This document shows, piece by piece, positions 14,923 to 22,084 of a stretch of 24,337 nucleotides of DNA. The stretch's first letter is position 1. Each line of letters opens with the position of its first letter. This stretch comes from Candidatus Saccharimonadota bacterium. GTDB taxonomy: Bacteria > Patescibacteriota > Saccharimonadia > Saccharimonadales > SLHW01. The stretch covers positions 1 to 24,337 of the forward strand of contig SLHW01000027.1 of NCBI GenBank assembly GCA_007135955.1. The letters run 5' to 3'. The notes below the pieces were generated by a model that saw only the letters and a list, made by a program, of their open reading frames with translations, ran no database searches and was not told where the DNA came from. A program made the position numbers and the translations under genes.

Positions 14923-15758
14923 TGGCTATACGATATTACAAACCTACCACACCAGGACAGCGCGGCATGACCACCCAGGATATGAGCGCCATTACTGAAA
15001 AGGGAACCGTCAAAAAGTTACGCAGTGTCAAGAAAAAACACAGCGGTCGCAATAATCAGGGTCGAATTACCACTCGCCATCGTGGTGGCGGAGCAAAGGT
15101 GTTCTACCGCAACGTTAGCTTCAATCTGCCAAGTGGAACTAAGGCTAAGGTAGTCGCCATTGAATATGATCCAAACCGCAGTGCTCGCATCGCTCGCATC
15201 ACTGATCAAGACAACCAGCAGCACTACATCCTTGCTTCAGCAAAAATGTCAGTTGGAGATGTTATCGAGAGCGGCAAAGAGATCGATATTGAGCACGGCA
15301 ATCGACTTCCGCTTGAAAGTATTCCAGCCGGCAGCGTTATACATGCTATAGAACTAGAACCCGGTCGTGGTGCCCAGATTGTACGATCTGCTGGTGCGCG
15401 AGCGCAACTAGTTGCTAAAGAAGGTGATCGAGTACAGATTAAGCTACCAAGCGGCGAAGTACGCACCGTCCACAAGACCTGTACGGCAAGCCTTGGTGCA
15501 GTTGGCAATGAGCAACACAAGAACATTAAGGTTGGTAAAGCTGGACGTAATCGTCACAAAGGTCGGCGTCCAACAGTTCGCGGAGTTGTAATGAATGCAG
15601 TTGATCACCCGCACGGTGGTGGTGACGGTGGTTCGCATGGTCCAGGTGGTCACCCAATGACTCCGTGGGGACAGAAAACCCTTGGATACCGTACACGACG
15701 TCGTAAGCGTACGAATAAATTTATAGTTAGAAGTCGCCATCAGGCGAAACGTAAATAG
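14922..15758 (+). CDS. rplB: 50S ribosomal protein L2 (uL2)
   Basis: L2 is needed for subunit association and peptidyl transferase centre assembly. The 278 residues match the family, with KKHSGRNNQGRITTRHRGGG near the N-terminus and the C-terminal NAVDHPHGGGDGG carrying the conserved histidines (His229 region of E. coli L2). The segment GGSHGPGGHPMTPWG following it replaces the usual GRNFGKHPVTPWG-like sequence. The start overlaps the rplW stop as TAATG. AGGAGATAG at the 3' end serves rpsS. Confidence 0.98.
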   Translation: MAIRYYKPTTPGQRGMTTQDMSAITEKGTVKKLRSVKKKHSGRNNQGRITTRHRGGGAKVFYRNVSFNLPSGTKAKVVAIEYDPNRSARIARITDQDNQQHYILASAKMSVGDVIESGKEIDIEHGNRLPLESIPAGSVIHAIELEPGRGAQIVRSAGARAQLVAKEGDRVQIKLPSGEVRTVHKTCTASLGAVGNEQHKNIKVGKAGRNRHKGRRPTVRGVVMNAVDHPHGGGDGGSHGPGGHPMTPWGQKTLGYRTRRRKRTNKFIVRSRHQAKRK

Positions 15759-15770
15759 GAGATAGTATAT

Positions 15771-16046
15771 ATGAGTCGATCACTTAAAAAAGGACCATTT
15801 ATAGACCCCAAGCTTGCAAAGAAAATTGAAGCACTTGGCAGTGATAATCGCACCATCGTGAAAACGTGGGCGCGCGCTAGTACTATTCCTCCTGAATTCG
15901 TTGGACGAACGATTGCTGTGCACAATGGCAAGGTTCATGTACCGGTATTTATCACTGAAAATATGGTCGGTCACAAACTTGGTGAATTTGCACCAACTCG
16001 GAAGTTTCGTTCCCATGGCGGCAAATTAGCAAAGGGAGATAAGTAA
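15771..16046 (+). CDS. rpsS: 30S ribosomal protein S19 (uS19)
   Basis: S19 forms a complex with S13 in the 30S head and contacts A-site tRNA. The 91 residues are standard, beginning MSRSLKKGPFID and containing TIPPEFVGRTIAVHNGKVHVPVFITENMVGHKLGEFAPTRKF in order. The ribosome binding site AGGAGAT lies in the last bases of rplB and the 12-base spacer. Its stop shares one base with the rplV start. Confidence 0.98.
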   Translation: MSRSLKKGPFIDPKLAKKIEALGSDNRTIVKTWARASTIPPEFVGRTIAVHNGKVHVPVFITENMVGHKLGEFAPTRKFRSHGGKLAKGDK

Positions 16047-16462
16047 TGTCAGTTATTGCAACCGCTAAGGCTGTAAAGATTTCACCACGCAAGGTTGGCG
16101 TTGTTGTTGCGCTTGTCCGCAATCGAACCGTCACTGAAGCGATTACTATTTTAGAACATACACCTCGTCGATCAGCTACTGCAGTTCGTAAGGCAATTGA
16201 GAGCGCTGTCGCTAACGCAGATTATAACCATGGGTTCCAGCCAGATTCACTTTATATTAAGGAAATTACCGTAACGCCTGGCCCTCGCTATAAAAGGTAC
16301 AAGCCTGCCGCATTTGGTCGTGCACTACCGTACGAAAATAAAACTTCGCACATACGAGTAGTTGTTGATGGTCAAAAACGTCAAGCTAAGAAGAAGCCAG
16401 CCAAAGCATCTGAGACTACTAAGAAAACCACTAAGTCAGCCACAAAAAAGGAGGCAAAATAA
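16046..16462 (+). CDS. rplV: 50S ribosomal protein L22 (uL22)
   Basis: L22 has a long beta hairpin that lines the exit tunnel with L4. Residues 1-110 are the standard core, with KISPRKVGVVVALVRNRTV at the start and the hairpin YIKEITVTPGPRYKRYKPAAFGRA. Residues 111-138 are an extra Lys/Ala/Thr-rich tail, probably disordered and rRNA-binding. AGGGAGAT near the end of rpsS is the ribosome binding site. The start overlaps the rpsS stop as TAATG, and its own stop overlaps rpsC the same way. Confidence 0.97.
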   Translation: MSVIATAKAVKISPRKVGVVVALVRNRTVTEAITILEHTPRRSATAVRKAIESAVANADYNHGFQPDSLYIKEITVTPGPRYKRYKPAAFGRALPYENKTSHIRVVVDGQKRQAKKKPAKASETTKKTTKSATKKEAK

Positions 16463-17094
16463 TGGGACAAAAAGTTAATCCGATAAGCATGCGCCTCCAG
16501 ACCAACAAGGATTGGCGAAGCAAATGGTTTGCCGATAAGAAAGATTATGCAAAGTACCTTACGCAAGATCTTGATGTCCGTAAACTCATTGATAAAAAGC
16601 TTGGTGCTCGTGCATCAATTAATAAAGTCGATATCGAGCGATCTCCTAATCAGGTGTCTGTTACTATCCAAACAGCAAAGGCTGGCGTAGTGATTGGACG
16701 TGGTGGAGCTGGTGTTCAAGAACTAAAGACAGCCATCGAAAAAATTTACGGCGTACCAACACGCGTCAACATCGAAGAGATTAAAAAGCCAGAACTATAT
16801 GCAAAGCTGGTTGCCGAAAACGTTGCTTATCAGCTAGAAAAGCGTATTGCGTTTCGTCGTGCGACTAAGCAGGCAGCAGCGGCAACTATGCGTGCTGGTG
16901 CTAAAGGTATCCGTATTGAAGTAGCTGGTCGTTTGGGTGGCGCAGAAATGAGTCGTATGGAGCGGACTGTTGAAGGCAGTGTCCCACTTCACACACTGCG
17001 AGCTGATGTTGACTATCATGCAGCAAGAGCCCAATATCCTGGTTCTGGGATTATTGGAGTGAAGGTCTGGATTTACAAGGGAGAAGCACGATAA
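16462..17094 (+). CDS. rpsC: 30S ribosomal protein S3 (uS3)
   Basis: S3 lines the mRNA entry channel and contributes to helicase activity. The 210 residues start MGQKVNPISMRL and contain a type II KH domain whose GxxG loop is GRGG at 79-82. The C-terminal domain has GAKGIRIEVAGRLGGAEMSR and ends soon after GVKVWIYKGEAR. It lacks the 20-odd residue tail of the E. coli protein, as in many Gram-positives. AAAAGGAGGC inside rplV gives a strong ribosome binding site, and both ends are TAATG junctions. Confidence 0.98.
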   Translation: MGQKVNPISMRLQTNKDWRSKWFADKKDYAKYLTQDLDVRKLIDKKLGARASINKVDIERSPNQVSVTIQTAKAGVVIGRGGAGVQELKTAIEKIYGVPTRVNIEEIKKPELYAKLVAENVAYQLEKRIAFRRATKQAAAATMRAGAKGIRIEVAGRLGGAEMSRMERTVEGSVPLHTLRADVDYHAARAQYPGSGIIGVKVWIYKGEAR

Positions 17095-17507
17095 TGTTAA
17101 TGCCAAAACGTACGAAGCACCGCAAGGTATTCAAGGGTCGTATCAAGGGGCCTGCTACAGCTGGTAACTACATTTCATTCGGTGAATTCGCCTTGCAGGC
17201 ACAGGGCCACGAGCGAGTTACAAGTCGACAAATTGAATCAGCTCGTCAGGCGATGACTCGCTACATCAAACGAGGTGGCAAAATCTGGATACGAATATTT
17301 CCACACACACCCGTGTCACGAAAAGGCGTAGGCTCAAAGATGGGTTCAGGCAAAGGCAATCCTGAGTTTTATGCTGCCAAGGTCCGACCAGGAACCATTC
17401 TGTTTGAGATGTCTGGCGTAAGCGAAGAAGTTGCACGTGAAGCTATGCGATTGGCGGCCCATAAGCTCCCTATCAAAACTAGGTTTTTGGTCAAGGAGGA
17501 TAGATAG
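17094..17507 (+). CDS. rplP: 50S ribosomal protein L16 (uL16)
   Basis: L16 organises the A-site finger and aminoacyl-tRNA accommodation on the 50S. The 137 residues are one more than E. coli. The start MLMPKRTKHRK is the standard form; the ATG at 17094 overlaps the rpsC stop, with a second in-frame ATG at 17100. Conserved parts are FGEFALQAQGHERVTSRQIE, IWIRIFPHTPVSRKGVGSKMGSGKG and the C-terminal AAHKLPIKTRF. AAGGAGGATAG at the end serves rpmC, which starts directly after the stop. Confidence 0.98.
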   Translation: MLMPKRTKHRKVFKGRIKGPATAGNYISFGEFALQAQGHERVTSRQIESARQAMTRYIKRGGKIWIRIFPHTPVSRKGVGSKMGSGKGNPEFYAAKVRPGTILFEMSGVSEEVAREAMRLAAHKLPIKTRFLVKEDR

Positions 17508-17714
17508 ATGACCATTTCTGAGATTCGAAAAATGTCCACTGAGGAACTCACCAAGCAAAGCTCGCAGATTCGTGATGAACTTGCTGTTATGCGCCGTAAA
17601 GTTCGAACTGGTGAGCTACAAAATGTTCGTGCGATTCGACACAAACGCAAAGATCTTGCCCGTGTCATGTCAGTACTTAGCGAGCAATTAATTAAGGAGA
17701 CGCGCAATGGCTAA
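17508..17714 (+). CDS. rpmC: 50S ribosomal protein L29 (uL29)
   Basis: L29 is a two-helix protein near the tunnel exit, next to L23. The 68 residues form a predicted helical hairpin, with EIRKMSTEELTKQ, an ELAVMRRKV stretch and the conserved QNVRAIRHKRKDLARV, the usual family pattern. It starts with no gap after rplP and overlaps rpsQ by 8 bases, so coupling is likely. AAGGAG at its 3' end is the site for rpsQ. Confidence 0.96.
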   Translation: MTISEIRKMSTEELTKQSSQIRDELAVMRRKVRTGELQNVRAIRHKRKDLARVMSVLSEQLIKETRNG

Positions 17715-18003
17715 ATCATTTACTGGAATTGTTACATCAGACAAGGCTGACAAAACGATTGTCGTTGCTATCGAGAACCGTAAAAATCACCCTGTTTACA
17801 AAAAGCAGTACACTGTTACCAAAAAGTTTATTGCTCATGACGAGAAAAGCGACGCGGCTATTGGTGATACTGTTCGAATTGAAGAGACACGGCCCATCAG
17901 TCGCCGTAAGCGCTTCACTCTAGCAGAGGTGATTACTCGTGCACCGATTACTCACGAAGAACCAGCTCCTGGCCAATCACCGAAAGAGGAGGAGGCAGCA
18001 TGA
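17707..18003 (+). CDS. rpsQ: 30S ribosomal protein S17 (uS17)
   Basis: S17 is an OB-fold primary binding protein of the 30S body. Of its 98 residues the first 80 are the standard fold, with GIVTSDKADKTIVVAIE, HPVYKKQYTVTKKFIAHDE, and GDTVRIEETRPISRRKRF. The last 15 are an acidic, Pro-rich tail (EEPAPGQSPKEEEAA). It ends in TGA overlapping rplN as ATGA. This use of TGA as a stop shows that the organism does not use the UGA-glycine code of SR1/Gracilibacteria. Confidence 0.97.
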   Translation: MAKSFTGIVTSDKADKTIVVAIENRKNHPVYKKQYTVTKKFIAHDEKSDAAIGDTVRIEETRPISRRKRFTLAEVITRAPITHEEPAPGQSPKEEEAA

Positions 18004-18368
18004 TTCAGCAAGAATCCCGAGTGGTAGTCTGCGATAATTCTGGTGCAAAGGAATTACTTTGTATTCGTGTACTCGGTGGTACTCGGCGACGGTACGCTCG
18101 AGTTGGTGACGTAATAGTTGCATCAGTCAAGGCAGCTGCCCCTAATGGCACTGTTAAGAAAAAGTCAGTTGTACGTGCAGTAATTGTCCGCACTCGCAGT
18201 AAAATCAAGCGACCAGATGGTTCAACAATAGCATTTGATGATAATGCTGCAGTTGTTATTGGTGATGACAAGCTGCCAAAGGCCACCCGTATATTTGGCC
18301 CAGTACCGCGTGAATTGCGCGATCAAGGCTATAGCAAAATCATCAGTCTCGCACCGGAGGTACTCTAA
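18000..18368 (+). CDS. rplN: 50S ribosomal protein L14 (uL14)
   Basis: L14 forms inter-subunit bridges and is the binding site of RsfS. The 122 residues are exactly the common length. Conserved blocks are MIQQESRVVVCDNSGAKEL, GDVIVASVKAAAPNG, KKSVVRAVIVRT and IFGPVPRELRDQGYSKIISLAPEVL. AGAGGAGG upstream, inside rpsQ, is a strong ribosome binding site. The 4-base ATGA overlap with rpsQ and the TAATG with rplX suggest coupled translation. Confidence 0.98.
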   Translation: MIQQESRVVVCDNSGAKELLCIRVLGGTRRRYARVGDVIVASVKAAAPNGTVKKKSVVRAVIVRTRSKIKRPDGSTIAFDDNAAVVIGDDKLPKATRIFGPVPRELRDQGYSKIISLAPEVL

Positions 18369-18727
18369 TGAGTAAACAAGCTACACCAACTATTTACAAA
18401 ATTCGATTAAAAAAAGGCGATACCGTTATTGTTCGATCCGGTAAATATAAGGGTAAAACTGGCAAAGTTTTAGCCACTCACCCTAAACTCAATAAAGTTA
18501 CCGTCGAGGGTATTAATACAGTGAAGCGACACCTCAAGCCGAATCGTGAACATCCTCAAGGCGGCATAATAGAAGAAACGAAACCGCTTCATGTCAGCAA
18601 GGTTGGCATTGTTGATCCAGCAACCAAGGGTACTTCTGAAAAGAAGCCAGCCCGCATTGGTTACAAGTTTAATGCTAAGGGCGAAAAGATACGAGTTGCT
18701 CGGCAGTCCGGAAAGGAATTAAGTTAA
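18368..18727 (+). CDS. rplX: 50S ribosomal protein L24 (uL24)
   Basis: L24 initiates 50S assembly and sits by the tunnel exit. The 119 residues carry the KOW motif KKGDTVIVRSGKYKGKTGKVL at about 15-35, followed by VEGINTVKRHLKP and GGIIEETKPLHVSKV. It is a little longer than the E. coli protein at both ends. CGGAGG just upstream is the ribosome binding site and the start overlaps the rplN stop. Confidence 0.97.
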   Translation: MSKQATPTIYKIRLKKGDTVIVRSGKYKGKTGKVLATHPKLNKVTVEGINTVKRHLKPNREHPQGGIIEETKPLHVSKVGIVDPATKGTSEKKPARIGYKFNAKGEKIRVARQSGKELS

Positions 18728-18728
18728 C

Positions 18729-19322
18729 ATGGCTACTAAACAATCACCTACAAAAACTCAGTCGACTTACATTCCACGACTGAAACAGGCATATGATGAA
18801 TCTATTCGCAAAGAGCTGCAGCAAGAGCTAGGCCTTGAGAACATTTTCGAAGCACCAAAACTAGAGAAAATTGTTGTCAATGTTGGCGTTGGCCGAGCAA
18901 AAGACGACAAAAAATTACTAGAAGTAGCATCAAATACCATCCGAAAAATTACAGGCCAGCAACCAATTGAAATTCCCGCTAAGAAGGCAGTTGCCGGCTT
19001 CAAGTTACGCGAAGGCAATAAGATTGGACTCAAAGTAACCCTTCGCGGACATCGAATGTACGAATTCGCCGATAGACTGATAAGCATAATCTTACCTCGG
19101 CTTCGTGACTTCCGCGGAGTGAAGAAAAATGCCTTTGACCGTTCAGGTAACTACAGTATCGGCATCAATGATCAGTCGGTATTTCCAGAATTAAGCTATG
19201 AAGAAACCACGACTGTTCACGGCTTACAGGCTGTGTTTGTTATTAAATGTCAGCAATCAGAGCATGCTAGAGCATTACTAGAAAAATTCGGTATGCCGTT
19301 TGAGAAAGAGGATAAGGAGTAA
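18729..19322 (+). CDS. rplE: 50S ribosomal protein L5 (uL5)
   Basis: L5 binds 5S rRNA and bridges to the 30S head. The 197 residues have a polar N-terminal extension of about 15 before the conserved YDESIRKELQQELGL. Family blocks follow: KIVVNVGVGRA, GQQPIEIPAKKAVAGFKLREG, VTLRGHRMYEFADRL, LPRLRDFRGV and NYSIGINDQSVFPEL. It starts 1 base after the rplX stop, with AAAGGAAT as the ribosome binding site. Confidence 0.98.
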   Translation: MATKQSPTKTQSTYIPRLKQAYDESIRKELQQELGLENIFEAPKLEKIVVNVGVGRAKDDKKLLEVASNTIRKITGQQPIEIPAKKAVAGFKLREGNKIGLKVTLRGHRMYEFADRLISIILPRLRDFRGVKKNAFDRSGNYSIGINDQSVFPELSYEETTTVHGLQAVFVIKCQQSEHARALLEKFGMPFEKEDKE

Positions 19323-19326
19323 GACT

Positions 19327-19596
19327 ATGGCAAGAAAAGCAAAAGTTGTCCAAGATCAGAAACGTCAGGCTATGATTGATAAATATGCCGCGAAACGAGC
19401 AGAGCTAAAAGAGCTCGGTGATTATGAAGCGCTACACAAGTTGCCTCGTAACTCTTCGCCTACTCGCCAGACCAACCGATGTAGTCAGACCGGACGATCA
19501 AAGGGTTATATGCGCCAGTTTGGCTTATCGCGAATTGCTTTCCGTGAGCATGCCAGCAAAGGCGAAATACCAGGCGTAACGAAATCTAGTTGGTAA
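19327..19596 (+). CDS. rpsN: 30S ribosomal protein S14, zinc-free type (uS14)
   Basis: S14 helps assemble the 30S head. The start is placed at ATG 19327, giving 89 residues beginning MARKAKVV; an in-frame ATG at 19300 lies within rplE and is rejected. AAGGAG precedes it. The protein is the cysteine-minus form. It has one cysteine (Cys52) in LPRNSSPTRQTNRCSQTGR, and lacks the two CxxC pairs of the short zinc-binding type, instead resembling the E. coli-type sequence with a shortened middle. The C-terminus YMRQFGLSRIAFREHASKGEIPG is canonical. Confidence 0.97.
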   Translation: MARKAKVVQDQKRQAMIDKYAAKRAELKELGDYEALHKLPRNSSPTRQTNRCSQTGRSKGYMRQFGLSRIAFREHASKGEIPGVTKSSW

Positions 19597-19611
19597 CGAA
19601 AAGGAATATAT

Positions 19612-20019
19612 ATGAATAACGCAACAATTTTAAATGACCCAATTTCAGATATGCTTACACGTATTCGTAATGCAGTTGCCGTACAAAAGAACGAAGTATA
19701 TGTGCCTCATTCAAACGTTAAGCAATCAGTAGCTGAAATCTTAGCAAAAAATAATTTCATCGAAGAAGTTTCAGTTGAGCCTGCAGCAGTTGGCAAACTG
19801 ATGAAGATTGTAATATATCAACCAGCTGGCAGCCCAAAAATCACCGAGATAGCCCGCATGAGCAAGCCTGGTCGTCGTTACTATACTAATGCAGACAATA
19901 TACCTACTGTTAAGCGTGGTCGCGGTATCGTTATAGTGTCAACTAGCAAGGGTATGATGACTGGTGAAGAAGCCAAGAAGCAACGTGTTGGTGGCGAAGT
20001 AATTTGTAGAGTGTATTAA
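19612..20019 (+). CDS. rpsH: 30S ribosomal protein S8 (uS8)
   Basis: S8 binds helix 21 of 16S rRNA; in E. coli it represses the spc operon at the L5 start. The 135 residues begin MNNATILNDPISDMLTRIRNA. Conserved parts include MSKPGRRYYTNADNIP and the C-terminal GIVIVSTSKGMMTGEEAKKQRVGGEVICRVY. AAAAGGAATAT is the ribosome binding site in the 15-base spacer after rpsN. Length and motifs are standard. Confidence 0.98.
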   Translation: MNNATILNDPISDMLTRIRNAVAVQKNEVYVPHSNVKQSVAEILAKNNFIEEVSVEPAAVGKLMKIVIYQPAGSPKITEIARMSKPGRRYYTNADNIPTVKRGRGIVIVSTSKGMMTGEEAKKQRVGGEVICRVY

Positions 20020-20041
20020 AGGTAAGGTTAAAGGAAATAAT

Positions 20042-20581
20042 ATGAGTCGAATAGGAAAACTGCCGATCACTGTTCCCAGCGGCGTGACAATCACTGTCGA
20101 CGATGACAAAGTTACTGTCACCGGACCAAAAGGAACACTGTCGCAAGCTAAGCAAAAAGGCATCACTGTTGAGCAAATAGATAATGAGATTATTGTCTCA
20201 CGTGCCTCAGACGAGCCAAAGCATCGAGCTAAGCACGGCTTGATGCGAACTCTCATTGATAATATGGTTACTGGTGTCACCAAGGGTTTTGAAAAAAAGC
20301 TCCAACTTACTGGTGTTGGGTTTCGAGTAGCACTTGCGGGCTCTGACTTGAAGTTTAATTTGGGATATTCCCACGATGTTATTTATTCATTGCCCCAAGG
20401 GGTAGTCGCTAGCGTAGAGCAAAACGTTGTGACAGTGTCGGGAATCGACAAACAGCAGGTTGGACAAGTTGCTGCTGAGATCCGCGCTCTTCGCAAGCCA
20501 GAGCCATACAAGGGCAAAGGAATTACCTATGTTGGTGAACGTATTATTCGCAAAAGCGGTAAATCTGGGAAAGAAGCTTAA
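20042..20581 (+). CDS. rplF: 50S ribosomal protein L6 (uL6)
   Basis: L6 lies near the factor-binding site and the sarcin-ricin loop. The 179 residues hold two repeated alpha/beta domains, with MSRIGKLPITVPSGV at the start, HGLMRTLIDNMVTGVTKGFEKKLQLTGVGFR in the middle, and the signature KPEPYKGKGITYVGERIIRK near the end. AAAGGAAATA precedes the ATG. The length is the common one. Confidence 0.98.
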   Translation: MSRIGKLPITVPSGVTITVDDDKVTVTGPKGTLSQAKQKGITVEQIDNEIIVSRASDEPKHRAKHGLMRTLIDNMVTGVTKGFEKKLQLTGVGFRVALAGSDLKFNLGYSHDVIYSLPQGVVASVEQNVVTVSGIDKQQVGQVAAEIRALRKPEPYKGKGITYVGERIIRKSGKSGKEA

Positions 20582-20599
20582 TTAAGTTAGGTAATAATT

Positions 20600-20959
20600 A
20601 TGAATAGATTAGAGAAAAAAAGAATAAATCAACGTCAGCGCAAGAATCGTATCCGCGCTAAGATTTCTGGCACCAAACAGCGCCCACGTATGTCGATAGT
20701 GATTAGCAGTTTACACATCAGCGTACAATTAATTGATGATGATGCCCACCACACCCTAGCAGCCGCAACTACTATCGGCCACGGTGCAAAATTGTCAGGA
20801 ACAAGAACAGAGAAGGCTGCACATATCGGCAAAGAAATCGCTAAAAAGGCTAAAAAGCTAAAAATTGACACTGTAGTACTAGATCGAAACGGCAGAATGT
20901 ATCACGGTAGAGTAAAAGCACTGGCTGAGGCAGCTCGTGAGGAAGGACTGAAGTTTTAA
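20600..20959 (+). CDS. rplR: 50S ribosomal protein L18 (uL18)
   Basis: L18 binds 5S rRNA with L5. The 119 residues start with a basic arm (RLEKKRINQRQRKNRIRAKISG), then PRMSIVISSLHISVQLIDD, and end in LDRNGRMYHGRVKALAEAAREEGLKF, all typical. The ribosome binding site is weak (TTAGGT about 9 bases before the ATG), unlike most neighbours, so reinitiation after rplF 18 bases upstream may matter. Confidence 0.97.
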   Translation: MNRLEKKRINQRQRKNRIRAKISGTKQRPRMSIVISSLHISVQLIDDDAHHTLAAATTIGHGAKLSGTRTEKAAHIGKEIAKKAKKLKIDTVVLDRNGRMYHGRVKALAEAAREEGLKF

Positions 20960-20961
20960 TT

Positions 20962-21522
20962 ATGGCTCAAGACAAGAACAATAAACCGACTTTCAGAGAA
21001 GAAAAACAATTTGACGAGCGTGTTGTAAACATTGACCGTGTAGCACGAGTTGTTAAAGGCGGCCGTCGCTTCCGGTTCCGTGCTTTGGTTGTCGTTGGCG
21101 ACCACAAAGGCACCGTTGGTATTGGAGTTGCCAAAGGCGCTGATGTAACAACAGCTATCACTAAAGCCGTCGATACCGCGAAGAAAAATCTACAAAAGGT
21201 TAATCTCTATAAGCACACCATTCCGCACGAAGTAGAGGCGAAGGTATCGGGTGCAAAAGTCTTAATAAAACCAGCTTCACCCGGTACCGGTATTATCGCC
21301 GGTGGTGCAGTTCGAGTAGTATTAGAGGTCGCTGGTGTTAGTGATGTATTATCTAAATCCCTCGGCTCGTCCAATAAGGTTAATATTGCATACGCAGTAC
21401 TAAAAGCCTTAGAGCAACTAGAGACTCGAGACAAATGGGTAACCACTAAGACCGAAACGAAGAAAAAGCCAGCAGCGACCAAGAAATCTGCAAGTAAGGC
21501 AACAGCAAAGGCAGGCAAGTAA
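20962..21522 (+). CDS. rpsE: 30S ribosomal protein S5 (uS5)
   Basis: S5 lies behind the decoding centre and affects accuracy and mRNA unwinding. Of the 186 residues, about 15-160 are the standard two-domain fold, with ERVVNIDRVARVVKGGRRFRF, GDHKGTVGIGVAKG and PGTGIIAGGAVRVVLE. Residues 161-186 are a Lys/Ala/Thr-rich tail. The ATG is 2 bases after the rplR stop, with GAAGG upstream as a distant ribosome binding site. rpmD, which normally follows, is absent: the stop overlaps rplO as TAATG. Confidence 0.98.
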   Translation: MAQDKNNKPTFREEKQFDERVVNIDRVARVVKGGRRFRFRALVVVGDHKGTVGIGVAKGADVTTAITKAVDTAKKNLQKVNLYKHTIPHEVEAKVSGAKVLIKPASPGTGIIAGGAVRVVLEVAGVSDVLSKSLGSSNKVNIAYAVLKALEQLETRDKWVTTKTETKKKPAATKKSASKATAKAGK

Positions 21523-21992
21523 TGAAATATAATGAACTACAAGTTTCGGCTTCCAAAAAAGCTAAGCGAGCAGGACGAGGTATAAGTGCCGGACGTGGTA
21601 AAACTGCAGGTCGTGGCACCAAGGGTCAACGCTCACGAGCTGGGAGCGGCAAACGACCCGGCTTTGAAGGTGGCCAAAACCCATTACTGCAACGTATCCC
21701 GAAGCTTCCAGGCTTCCGATCAATTCGCCCCAAGGCTGACAATATTTACACTGGTCAGCTCGATGAAATTAGTGCAGCAACCATTGATAACTTTTCATTA
21801 TACGATGCTGGGCTTATTCCAAGTCCATACACGAAGGTTAAGATTATCTCAAAAGGTACTGTAACCAAGAAAAAATCAGTAAAACTACAAGCTGCCAGTG
21901 AATCTGCAGTTGCCGCTATCCAAAAAGCCGGCGGTTCGTTTACTCAGGTGCCGCAAGTCAAACGCAGTAAAAAAGCTAGCGAGGATAAGTAA
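21522..21992 (+). CDS. rplO: 50S ribosomal protein L15 (uL15)
   Basis: L15 is a late-assembly 50S protein. The 156 residues start MKYNELQVSASKKAKRAGRG. They contain the Gly/Arg-rich N-terminal extension GRGKTAGRGTKGQRSRAG, then FEGGQNPLLQRIPKLPGFRS, and a short C-terminal globular domain ending in a Lys-rich segment. It starts at the TAATG junction with rpsE and is the last gene of the packed operon. A 92-base gap with a possible promoter follows before secY. Confidence 0.97.
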   Translation: MKYNELQVSASKKAKRAGRGISAGRGKTAGRGTKGQRSRAGSGKRPGFEGGQNPLLQRIPKLPGFRSIRPKADNIYTGQLDEISAATIDNFSLYDAGLIPSPYTKVKIISKGTVTKKKSVKLQAASESAVAAIQKAGGSFTQVPQVKRSKKASEDK

Positions 21993-22084
21993 ATTTCACG
22001 TCAGATTTATATAATCGATTGATGATAATGCGGTATACTACCTGCTAGACGTAATCCGATGTGAGGGGATAACATCAGACAAAC
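21993..22084 (+). promoter_or_regulatory. rplO-secY spacer, possible weak promoter
   Basis: This 92-base AT-rich gap contains two -10-like hexamers, TATAAT (22010-22015) and TATACT (22034-22039), but neither has a good -35 at the right distance. The likely ribosome binding site for secY is GAGGGG (22063-22068), about 16 bases before the ATG, which is longer than usual. No terminator is seen, so read-through from the operon is expected. Confidence 0.35.

Noticed and set aside
18001..18003. Possible alternative genetic code (UGA as glycine, as in SR1/Gracilibacteria)
   Set aside because: TGA ends rpsQ exactly where the protein should end and overlaps rplN; no internal TGA is needed in any conserved protein.
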